Part shown: positions 11,891 through 21,823 of the stretch, in pieces | How positions within the stretch are numbered: position 1 is the stretch's first letter | How the letters are laid out: the number at the start of each line of letters is the position of its first letter | NCBI RefSeq assembly: GCF_030272615.1 | Contig: NC_081405.1 | Coordinates: 608,270,677 to 608,334,676 of the forward strand | Direction of reading: 5' to 3' | Source of the DNA: Cryptomeria japonica | Lineage: Eukaryota > Streptophyta > Pinopsida > Cupressales > Cupressaceae | DNA: 64,000 nt | The notes under the pieces: model-generated | The model's database searches: none | Told to the model about the DNA's origin: nothing | The model's input: only the letters and a program-made list of their open reading frames with translations | Made by a program: the position numbers and the translations under genes

Positions 11891-13221
11891 ATATTTCTTT
11901 AAAATTATGATAAAAGAATTAAGCTTGTTCATTTTCAAAAAATCAAGCAATGATACTAGTTGTTTGACACTTTAAACAAATTATGTTATATTGGCTTTAT
12001 GATATTGCAACAAACTTTTTTTCATGATTCTACAAATGCACACCAATACTTACAAACCCATTTTCTTAAGAATTTGCTCCGCCATTGGGAAATAAAATAT
12101 GAATGAAGTTTTCTTAACTCAAGATTTTTTATTATGGAGTGAGAAAAAAGAATAGTGAACTTCTGGGAACTTAGAAGATAGATGTTATATGATCTAAAGT
12201 CTTGAAAAACTTTCCTAGTATACTCTCTATGTTCATTGTCAAATATCAAAAGGAAATAATATTTTTATAATTGATTTTTGATATTTACAATTGTCATTAT
12301 CTAAATAACAAAATTACAGCCTTCTGCAAAATGGAATTGCACTCTGTCACATTTTCTAAAACATGACCTTGAAGTTAAGTCATGCGAAATAACAAAAATT
12401 TAAAATTAGAAAAACTTATTATGCTATAAAGCACAGTCAACGGACTGTAAAAGAAGTGAAAAATGAAATAGTCAGAAGCAACTTTAAATTTATCTCCAGC
12501 AATACTGCCTTACTATTTTTTGAAATGGACTACATTAACAGCCAACCATTTTGCAGTTTGTGATGCTGTAAAACCACTTCCTGTGGTTACTAACAGCATC
12601 ATTAATTACCGTCTCATGATAATACATGTTCGAAACCCAACAGATATATTCAAATTTTTTTAATAAATACATATATACCTTTTGAAATACAGAGCAAACA
12701 TTGCATAGACGACGCTAAAAAGTAAAAGATGAACACAACCATAATGTATTAAGAGATAATTAGCGAGTACGAGCTATTTAGATCTGGAAAGGCACATTCG
12801 GCGTGGATTGAGTGTAATTAAATCTGGACAAATCTTGGCAATATTGGTATATGAGAGAGCTAATCTTATATAAAGGTTTTACGATGAAATGAATTCCTCA
12901 ATTAACATGCAAACCCTATCAAAAAAGCTGAAAACAAGTTACAAATCCAAGATCAAACAAAAGTCAAACCCTTTGTTAGTGCTGTAAACTTTTTCAGAAA
13001 ATAAAACACGGTAACCACTTTGAAAAAGTAAATATACAATTTATGTATGACAATATCATGGATGAAAATATCAAATTCCTTTAGTGATTGGGATCCTGTT
13101 TAAGAAACCTACATCTATAGACTGTCAGACGAGCAGGTGTTTCTAACACTCAACCATCTATTAATGCACTCCTCATGATAGAGATGCTCGCAAGTTACCT
13201 AGTTGTTTGGCTTTTGATCCC
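11891..13221. other. AT-rich spacer, no recognised feature
   Basis: Stops are frequent on both strands. A 75-codon minus-strand frame (12022-12249) shows no known motif and is probably chance. Confidence 0.4.
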
Positions 13222-13472
13222 AAAGCAATCCTGTCATGTGATTAGTATACTCTAAATTTTAGCCTGGGACGGAATGCATGAAATTTAACAGATATAATTG
13301 AGAGCAGAGTTTTTATCTTTATTCTTGATAAGATATCTACAAAAAAAAGCAATCCTGTCATGTGATTAGTATACTCTAAATTTTAGCCTGGGACGGAATG
13401 CATGAAATTTAACAGATATAATTGAGAGCAGAGTTTTTATCTTTATTCTTGATAAGATATCTACAAAAAAAA
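13222..13472. repeat. Perfect 124-bp tandem duplication
   Basis: The unit beginning AAAGCAATCCTGTCATGTGA at 13222 is repeated from 13346. I found no mismatch between the two copies, and both run into an A-tract. The duplication ends about 30 bases before the copia target site. Identity of the copies implies a recent event. Confidence 0.9.
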
Positions 13473-13501
13473 TAAAATTTTAATGTCTAAAAAATGCAGG
13501 C

Positions 13502-13506
13502 GGTTT
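13502..13506. repeat. Target-site duplication, left (GGTTT)
   Basis: GGTTT directly precedes the 5' LTR and recurs directly after the 3' LTR at 18931-18935. Confidence 0.9.
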
Positions 13507-14154
13507 TGTTAGTTTGTTAGTCTGCTAGTTTGGACAGCTGTTTGTCCACTTGCTAAATAATTAGTAAATAATTGTTTGCTAACAAATGTAGTTAGAGTTC
13601 AAACAATTCTTATTAATTATTTGACTCTTTTTAGAAACTTCTAGCAACCAATTTGGTTAGGGTTGTTTAGTTGTTTTTAATCTCAGCCGTTGATTGAGAA
13701 TTAATCTTGGCTATTGGTTTTCCAACAGAGTAGTATATAAGGGGGTCAGGAGGTATTTGGAAAACAATGTATGAATGAATGAATTGTGTGAAGAACTTGC
13801 AGTGTTAGCAAGTAGTCTTGCAATGTTAGCAAGGCCGCAATGATAGCGCTGGGATAGTAGCGGGGTGGAATCTCAGTAGGAGAAATTGGGAGGTCGTCGA
13901 AGCTCTGCCAATAATAGGCAAGCAGTATTTGTATCTCTTAATTTGCTGAAGTTTTAATATAGTTCTCATCCACAGTACTGGTTTTCCCTTAGGGGTTTTT
14001 CTAGGGACAATTGTCCGAAAATATTGTGTTCATTGTGTTGCGCATTTATATGAGTTTGTGAAATTATAGTTGTGTTATTTTCCAATATTTGTTGCTCAAA
14101 TAATCTATCAAAGATAGGAGGATAATAATCAGTAATTGTAATAGATTTTTCACA
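13507..14154 (+). repeat. 5' LTR of copia element
   Basis: It begins TGTTAG and ends CACA, giving TG...CA ends. Compared with the 3' LTR it holds about 38 extra bases near 13800-13840, containing a reiterated TTAGCAAG motif, which the 3' copy has lost. Confidence 0.95.
13734..13740 (+). promoter_or_regulatory. Putative LTR TATA box
   Basis: TATATAA followed by GGGGG lies inside the 5' LTR and is conserved in the 3' LTR at 18548-18554. It is the likely core promoter for the retrotransposon transcript; assigned by motif and position only. Confidence 0.55.
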
Positions 14155-14166
14155 TGGTATCAGAGC
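14155..14166 (+). other. Primer-binding site, initiator-Met tRNA type
   Basis: TGGTATCAGAGC directly follows the 5' LTR. It is the standard plant copia site complementary to the 3' end of initiator methionine tRNA, used to prime minus-strand DNA synthesis. Confidence 0.95.
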
Positions 14167-14267
14167 TAAGTTAAGGGTAGAAGAGATTTACCCTAGGCGA
14201 AGGAAACTGAGGGTTTATAAAACCTAATTTAACCTCTTTAGAATTTTTATTTTCTTTAACCTTTGAG

Positions 14268-17200
14268 ATGGCCTTAGTTGGTTTAAGAGATCAGGACAGA
14301 TTGGATGGAGCCTCTAATTTTGGTGTCTGGAAAGCCTGAATTTCTTTATTGCTAGAAGAGAATGGTATCAAAGAATATGTTACCACTATTGTGACTGTAC
14401 CTTCAGATGCAACACATCTTGCAGCATACAAGAAGGATGATTCCAAGGTAAGGAGGCTAATCCTTGATGGTGTCAAGGACCATATAGTTCCACATATTGC
14501 AAAGTTAGATACTGCAAAGAAGATGTGGGATGCCATTCTAAATCTGTACCAGAATGCTACCACTAATCGAAAGCTTATTCTCAAAGAAAAGATGAGGAAT
14601 ACCCGAATGAATAAGGGAGAAGACGTGACGAATTACCTCACCAGACTCAGACTTGTCAAGGATGAGTTAGTGGCTGTTGGAGATAAACCAAGTGATGATG
14701 AACTGGTACGGATAGCCCTAAATGGGTTTTCTAAGAAGTGGGATGTCTTTGTTCAAGTTGTGAATGGATGAGACACCTTACCAAGTTGGGATCAACTTTG
14801 GAGTGAGTTCACTCAGTAGGAGCTTAGACTAAGCGTTGTCAATGGAGCCAACAATAAGAGTCATAAAAGCGAGGCAGAACAAGAGAACATTACCCTAGCG
14901 AGTAAAGGAAAAGCAAAGAAGGGGTCCAGCAAAGGATCAAATCCACAAGGTGAGAAGAAGAAGAAAGACTTGTTGAAGATCAAGTGCTACGGCTGTCATG
15001 AGTTTGGCCACTATGTCAGTGATTGCCCAGAAAGGAAGAAGAATGACAAGAAAGCCAAGAAGCAAGTTGCAGCTTCAGCAAGTGCATATGAGCTCTCGAA
15101 TAGAATGGAAGATGAGTTTGCACTCATAGCGTGTATGGTTAGCTCAACCTCACAGAGTGTTTGGTACATAGATAGTGCAGCGTCATTTCATATGACAGGA
15201 GTTAGAGATTACTTCTCTAGTTATAAGGAGGAGAGCACCAGAATCCAAATCTCTATGGGAAACATGTCCAAACTCAACTCGGTTGGGAAAGGGACTATTC
15301 AGTTTCAGAGGGAGAATGGTAAGATGATTCCTCTTCATGATGTGTTGCATGTTTCCGGCTTAGGGATGAATTTGATTTCTATATCTGTCCTTCAGGACAA
15401 AGGGTACAATGTACTCTTTAGATGGGCACATGTATTGATTAAGCATAAGAATTGGAGATCACCCATAGCTATTGGAGTTAGGAGCGGTCGACTTTATAGG
15501 TTGCAGCTTGATACTCCTAAGGTACTCACAAACAGCAGTAATCCTAGAGATCTTGGAGAGCTATGGCATAGGAGGATGGGCCATATACATCATGGAGCAC
15601 TTAAATTGCTTCAGGAGACTCTGACAGGTGTTCTAGAGGTGAGCACAAAGCATGATGATGTATGTAAGGGATGTGTGTTGGGGAAGTTTGTGAAAGCATC
15701 TTTTCCAAGGAGTGACACTCAATCTGAGAGTGTTCTTGTTCTAGTACATTCAGATGTATGTGGACCAATGTCGATGAAATCTCTCAGAGGATATGAGTAC
15801 TTTGTTACATTTATTGACAATTTCTCCAAGAAGACCTGGATGTACTTCTTGAAGACCAAGGATGAGGTTTTTAGTTGCTTCCAAGAGTTCAAAGCTATTG
15901 TGGAGAATTCGACAAGAAAGAAGATAAAGGTTCTTCAGTCAGACAATGGAGGCGAGTACAAAGGGAATGAATTCCAAGAGTTTTGTACCAAGGAAGGAAT
16001 CAAGAGAGAGTGGACTGTTCCTTACAACCCGCAATAGAATGGGGTTGCTGAGAGGAAGAATCGGTCCATATCGAAGGTAGCAAGGGCTATGCTACATGAT
16101 CAAGACCTGCCCCGTTACTTATGGGCAGAAGCATGCAGTACAACAGTATACATACAAAATAGAGTTCCACATAAGGTATTGGAGAAGATGACACCAGAGG
16201 AAGCATTCACTGGGAAGAAGCCAGATGTCAGTCACTTCAATATCTTTGGGAGTTTGGCATATTGCCATATTCCTAAGGATACATGTACCAAGTTACATTA
16301 GACTATAGAGAAGGGGTACTTTGTGGGGTATAGTGAAACCTCAAAGGCATATCAGATATTTATTCCAGGGACCAGGAGGATTATAGTCAGGCGTGATGTC
16401 AAGTTCATGGAGGACAAGGCAGTTAGAAGGTCTAGAGATTTGCCAGTAGATGATCCAAGTGAGCAACCAACAAAAGCTCCAAGGATAGCTCAATCGAGTC
16501 AAGGGTAGCAAAGCTCTAGTACAGTTACTAGTACAAGCATAGGCTTAGGAGGTGAGAGTTCTCAGAGTATGGACCAACAGGTGCAAGAAGAGATGCATCA
16601 AGAAGACATGGAGATTGATATTTCATCTTCTACAGTTGGCAGCAACAACCGTAAGGTTCAGCAGACACAAAGAAATACTCAGGAGTTAGTGGGTACTCCT
16701 AGGAGGAGTAGTAGACAACGGAAACAACCACTCAAGTTTGATGACTATGTTGCATTAGTTAGTCAGTTGGTAGATAGTGAACCTTCTAGCTATCAAGAGG
16801 CTGCACAACATCAGGTGTGGCAAGATGCAATGGTTGAGGAGTATACCTCAATAGTGCAGAACGGTGTGTGGGAAGTAGTTCCTAGACCAACAAATAGGGC
16901 TATGGTTGGATCACGTTGGATCTATAAGATCAAGCACGGTGTAGATGGTAGCATTGAGAAATACAAGGCAAGGTTTGTGGCAAAAGGGTTCTCTCAGAAG
17001 GAGGGAATAGACTATGAGGATACATTTTCTCCAATTTCCAGGTATACTTCTATACGAGTTGTAATCTCAATTTCAACACAAATGGCATGGTAGATCCATC
17101 AAATGGATGTCAAGACAGCTTTCCTCAATGGTGAGTTGAAAGATGAGGTATACATAGAACAACCAGAAGGCTTTGTAGCACACAGCAAAGAGACCCACAT

Positions 17201-18326
17201 GTGTAGATTAAAGAAAGCTTTGTATGGACTCAAGCAGGCTCCCAGAGCGTGGTATGAGCGCATTGATAGTTACTTGCAGGAAATTGGCTTTGTGAAGAGT
17301 GAGGCAGATGCTAATCTCTACTACTTGGTGGTTGGGGGTGAGATTCTCATTCTTGTTCTATATGTGGACGACTTGTTTCTAACAGGTTCACCAGGGCTCA
17401 TAGAAGAGTGCAAGAGGGACCTTGTAGTAGAGTTCGAGATGAAGGATTTGGGACTTATGCACTACTTTCTAGGCATGGAGGTATGGCAGACAGATGGAGA
17501 GATTTTCCGTGGACAAGGAAAATATTGCATTGAAATCTTGAAAAGGTTTAGAATGGAAGATTGCAAAGCCATGTCTACACCTATGATCATGAACTGGAGG
17601 AAGGTAGATACATCCAAGGAGAAGGATGTAGATCCCACATTATTCAAGAAGTTGATTGGTTCTCTCATGTATTTGGTCAACACCAGGCCAGATATAGCTT
17701 TTACGGTTAACTCTCTTAGTCAGTTCATGGTTGAACCAAAAGGAGTGCATTGGACAATGGCAAAGTATGTGATACGTTATTTGTGAGGTACAATCAAGTA
17801 TGGGATTAGATATGCTCAAGGTGAAGGAATCAGGTTGATGGGCTATACTAACACAGATTGGGTAGGCAGTACAACAAACAAGAGGAGCACTTTAGGGTGT
17901 TGTTTCAGTCTGGGATCAGGAGTTGTCTCTTGGTTCAGCAGGAAGCAGAAGTCTGTGGCTCTGAGTTCTGCAGAGTTAGAATACATAGCAGCTAGCATGG
18001 CGACATGTGAATCTATATGGCTTCGAAAGTTGCTAGTAGCCTTGTTTGGTCAGAAGGTGGAGACTATAGTGATACACTGTGACAATCAGAGTTGCATTAA
18101 GTTGACTAAGAATCCGGTGTTTCATGATAGGTCGAAACATATAGACATAAGGTATCACTTCATCAGAGATTGTGTACAGTGTGGAGCTATTCAGCTACAG
18201 TTTATACCTACAGATCATTAGGTAGCAAACATTCTGACAAAGGCATTGGGGAAGGCAAAATTTATCTTCTTCAGAGAGAAGTTGGGTGTCATGCAGAATA
18301 GCTTCCTCGCTAAGAGGGAGTGTTAA
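14268..18326 (+). pseudogene. Copia Gag-Pol polyprotein, nine in-frame stops
   Basis: One frame runs from ATG 14268 to a terminal TAA at 18324-18326 with no frameshift. Read in order: Gag; a zinc knuckle CYGCHEFGHYVSDC (14985-15026); a protease with DSAAS at 15171 (Tnt1-like elements carry the similar DTAAS); integrase with an H-x4-H...C-x2-C finger, QSDNGGEYKG and GVAERKN; reverse transcriptase with [10 protein letters not shown] and YVDD at 17361-17372; and RNase H with SSAELEYIA. Stops lie at 14337 (TGA), 14769 (TGA), 14817, 16035, 16299, 16506 and 17091 (all TAG), 17784 (TGA) and 18219 (TAG). All are single-base changes of a type expected from cytosine deamination; none is TAA. The product would have supplied virus-like particle, protease, integrase and polymerase functions. 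Confidence 0.95.
18309..18320 (+). other. Polypurine tract
   Basis: The purine-rich GCTAAGAGGGAG directly precedes the 3' LTR, where plus-strand DNA synthesis is primed. Confidence 0.8.
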
Positions 18327-18930
18327 TTTGCTAGTTTGTTAGCTTGGACAACTATTTGTCCATTTGCTAAATAATTAGTAAATAATTGTTTGCTAACAAA
18401 TGTAGTTAGAGTTCAAACAATCTTATTAATTATTTGACTCTTTTTAGAAACTTCTAGCAACCAATTTGGTTAGGGTTGTTTAGTTGTTTTTAATCTCAGT
18501 CGTTGATTCAGAATTAATCTTGGCCATTGGTTTCCCAATGAGAGTAGTATATAAGGGGGTCAGGGGGCATTTGGAAAACAATGTATGAATGAATGAATTT
18601 TGTGAAGAACTTGCAGTGATAGCGCTGGGATAGTAGCAGGGTGGAATCTTAGTAGGAGAAATTGGGAGGTCGTCGAAGCTCTACCAGTAACAGGAAAGTA
18701 GTATTTGTATCTCTTAATTTGCTGAAGTTTTAATATAGTTCTCATCTGCAGTACTGGTTTTCCCTTAGGGGTTTTTCCAGGGACAATTGTCTGAAAATAT
18801 TGTGTTCATTGTGTTGCGCATTTATATGAGTTTGTGAAATTACAGTTATGTTATTTTCCAATATTTGTTGCTCAAATAATCTATCATAGATAGGAGGATA
18901 ATAATCAATAATTGTAATAGATTTTTCATA
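18321..18930 (+). repeat. 3' LTR of copia element
   Basis: It begins TGTTAA and ends CATA. The terminal CA is mutated to TA relative to the 5' LTR, itself a C-to-T change. The GGTTT duplication follows at 18931-18935. The 61-codon minus-strand frame at 18560-18745 lies within the LTR and is not a gene. Confidence 0.95.
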
Positions 18931-19000
18931 GGTTTTACTAAGGTTTTTAATATGGACTATTATATATCAATAAGCATTTTGGATTGATATTAAAACCTAT

Positions 19001-19360
19001 ATGCATGACTATTCCGAGGATATAGTTGTCAATAAGGCTGTAGTCACATATTTGGAAGGTGTTGTTGGGCAAGAGGGTAGTTAGAACAAGACTAATGAAT
19101 GGGCTCAGAGGCAAAATCACAACTACGCAGATTCAAGTTCAACTTCTGCATCAAATGAAATTGAATCTTGGCCTTCGCATGTGAACACCGAATCAAATAA
19201 TATTAAAATCCTCCTCACCAATAATGCGATGACTGTAATCTCCCGGGTTGCAAACAAATCAATTGCAGAATATTAGAGATAGAGGAACACAATGGTTTCA
19301 TTTAAAGATAATAACCATGATGGTTATAGTGGAAGCGAGTCCTCAAAGCTATATATGTAG
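19001..19360 (+). pseudogene. Genic relic of 119 codons, family unknown
   Basis: Starting at ATG 19001, the frame reads MHDYSEDIVVNKAVVTYLEG and continues with balanced protein-like composition, including an SSSTSASNE stretch and a terminal DGYSGSESSKL. Three internal stops, all TAG, lie at 19082, 19274 and 19280, before a final TAG at 19358. I do not recognise a family. It begins 70 bases right of the copia 3' LTR, so the element may have landed beside or in the gene. No matching coding sequence is seen left of the element. Confidence 0.4.
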
Positions 19361-20720
19361 CGGTAAATTCAATCTTTTCAACTTCCTTCTAACTTTCATG
19401 ATTATCCGTTACATCCTTCATTTGAATCGTTTAAGTATTGAATGTGTCTTGTGCGTTTGGAGCATGCAATTTGTAAATGCTACATAAAATTTGATTCGAA
19501 TTGTATTGAATCTGTGTTTGGAGCATACAATGTAACGGGTGTAGAATCTTTAGTGTGTACATGGATGGGCAATCTCCACCCCAGACATTTCAAGGTGACG
19601 AGGTTGCAGATAACAAATACAGGAGGTTGCAGGTCAAATGGACAATTGACATTAAGGGTTTTATATTTGATGCATGCAAAGAGAGGTGGACTGTGTTGGA
19701 TTTTATTCTCTCCCACTATTCATTACTCTTCCCTCATGTTTTTGGTTGTAGTAGCATGTATAAGGGGATGCGATAGGGTTAAGTGGCAGTGAAGCTCCCC
19801 ACCACCACCCAAGGCAATGATGTACAAGCTCATGGACCTCTCTCTTACCATGCTCATTCTAAACAACAATAATTTAAATGATGCCACGAAATAATACTTG
19901 TAAGTAATTTCTTTGTGTTTAAATAGGGCAATGTTTTCGCTTTGGTTTTGTATGTCCTCACAATAAGAAAGGCAGTTGCAGGGCCGTGAAAACAAAGTTT
20001 TTGACTATAACTTGGAACACATGGCCATCAAATTGTTGACCAACTAACCTAGATGCAAGAAATCTTCCCATAATTACATAGGAAATTCAATCTAATTTTG
20101 TAATCTTGCTAATATCACATACTCAGTTTTTGACAGCATTGGCTAAAGATCTCCAGGTTGTATAAATTATGAGCATATTTAAAGGATTATCTTCATATCT
20201 TAGATGTGTCATAGGATCTGAGAATTTATTCTGCAAGAAGATTCACAACACAAGCCTAAAAACACTCATGGCAACACTATAAGTATAACCAATCCATTCT
20301 ATTTTATTCTACTTCGTGGTCACGCAAACATTCATATTCTCATTTTTAACTTAAATTTAAGTTTCATCAATAGTAAGCATTAGTTTCATTGGATTGCAGA
20401 GATGTAATTCCTCCAGGTCTCTATTCTAAATTAGAGCCCCCTACATTGTTTGATGAAACCACAAGATAAAGTTGGCATTGCAATCAATGTTTGGTTGATT
20501 TTGTGGGTTTGATAAATAAGATTTCAATACATGGGGTTTCCTAAAAATGTGAAGAGGCAATGTAAGTTATTTTGTTAAAATTTGTAAAGAATTCGTAAAT
20601 TTAGGAACAAATAGAAAGGATTTATATTGATGCCTTTAGGGTTTCAACTTCACAGCAAAACAATCATGCCTAGGGGAAATAAAATCGTATATCCTGCAAC
20701 AAGTTCTTTGCGAGTCTCAA
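19361..20720. other. AT-rich spacer, no recognised gene
   Basis: Several short overlapping frames on both strands at 19442-19995 are mutually exclusive and lack motifs. Nothing else stands out. Confidence 0.3.
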
Positions 20721-21823
20721 ATGGAGGTTAATTCTGCGATTTCTCAAGGTATTACGACCATGGGGCTGTTTCCTCTACACGCTTTAGGGTTTGAATGGGA
20801 AAATTCCAAGCCTCCTGCCAAAGAGCTAATGATTTTCTACAATGATGAAATGAAAGTCTTCCCTGATGTTTCTCCTAAAAGAGTAAGCATTTTGTTCATG
20901 TTTGATCCAATATTGTCCTCCATAAGTGAAACAGAGGGTTTAAAAACCATTAAAACATGTCAAATTCCCAATCTTCTAACCAATAGTTTATTTCTTCAAT
21001 AGGCAAAAAGTATAATGAAGCTAGCCTGAGAAATGGAAATATTATACAATCAAATGAGGTTTCATCTTCTTCCACCACTGCTTCGAATTCCCTACCTTTA
21101 CCCATAGGATTAAGAAAAAATGTTACAAATCCTGAAGAATTTTTGGCCGGAGCAAATCAAACCCCATTTCATGCAAGCAAGTTCTAAAATCAGATTTGTA
21201 ATATCTACACAGTGGAAGAAAATTGGATTTGTAATATTTACACTAGAAGAAACTTAGATTTGAAATATTTACACTAAAACAATTTCTGTGTACAGTAATA
21301 ATGAAAAACTTTGTTTTGTAGAACTTCTGATTGTAGAGATAATTAGAGCCCTTAGAAAATTGTAATGATTATTCTCTATGGAATCAAACATTTTTCCACT
21401 TGAATTATTTGATTATAACAAGGAAATAGAAAGGAATTTATTTATTTTTCATTGGCATAGATTGCAAACTTTTTCTATTTAATATACATATTACATGACG
21501 AACTTGATTAACTACTAATCAGATGAACTTGATTAACTATTACTGTCGACTTATTTTAGAACTCTATTTACCTATTGTTTCAAATGAACTTGATTAACTA
21601 CTAGTGTTGACTTATTTTAGAGCTATATTTACCTATTGTTTCAGATGAACTTGATTAACTACTAGTGTCAACTTATTTCAGAACCTGTTGTTTTATTGTC
21701 TAAAGACTAGATACAAAACCTTTTGCAGATGAATGACAGGTCATACACCATGCCTATATATTGAAAAACATGGAAAAACGAAGTACAAGAATTAGAAACA
21801 AAGCTAGTATACAAAGGCCATAG
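20721..21823 (+). pseudogene. TIFY (JAZ/PPD/ZML-type) gene relic
   Basis: Exon 1 (20721-20882, 54 codons, start ATG) ends with a TIFY signature, KELMIFYNDEMKVFPDVSPKR. The TIFY core reads M-I-F-Y at residues 37-40. A GTAAGC donor follows. A 120-base intron ends in an AG acceptor at 21001-21002, and exon 2 resumes in phase 0 as AKSIMKLA, completing the TIFY domain, which normally ends A-x-x-I-M-x-L-A. A TGA follows at once (21027). The next frame, from LRNGN, stays open to 21186, so a one-base frameshift probably broke the exon. At 21758-21820 a piece reading ILKNMEKRSTRI vaguely recalls the Jas motif but is preceded by a stop. TIFY proteins repress jasmonate or growth transcription in the nucleus; this copy is most likely dead or truncated. 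Confidence 0.6.
21498..21702. repeat. 61-bp tandem repeat, about three copies
   Basis: ATGAACTTGATTAACTA recurs at 21523, 21584 and 21645, a constant 61-base period. A short partial copy begins at 21499. The third copy decays towards 21702. No coding potential is evident. Confidence 0.85.

Larger units (their letters stand above)
13507..18930 (+). mobile_element. Complete Ty1/copia LTR retrotransposon (inactive)
   Basis: The element is 5424 bases. It has two LTRs (13507-14154 and 18321-18930), a primer-binding site directly after the first LTR, a purine tract directly before the second, and a 5-bp target-site duplication GGTTT (13502-13506 and 18931-18935). The domain order, nucleocapsid zinc knuckle, protease, integrase, reverse transcriptase, RNase H, places integrase before reverse transcriptase, which defines copia. 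By hand alignment the LTRs differ at about 33 of about 605 positions, mostly transitions, plus a deletion of about 38 bases in the 3' LTR, so the insertion is old. Nine in-frame stops make it non-autonomous. Confidence 0.97.

Noticed and set aside
14155-14166. TGGTATCAGAGC as part of a tRNA gene
   Set aside because: It is only the primer-binding site next to the LTR; no cloverleaf surrounds it.
14291-14584. Minus-strand 97-codon frame over copia Gag
   Set aside because: Shadow of Gag, whose plus-strand frame is well supported.
15171-15185. Mutated protease active site (DSA for DSG) as a defect
   Set aside because: Tnt1-like copia elements carry a similar D-T-A, so this may be the family's normal form.
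17462-17683. Minus-strand frame in the copia reverse transcriptase
   Set aside because: Shadow of the plus-strand polymerase region.
21498-21702. CRISPR-like array
   Set aside because: Adjacent 61-bp units are a plain tandem repeat without unique spacers, in a plant nuclear context.
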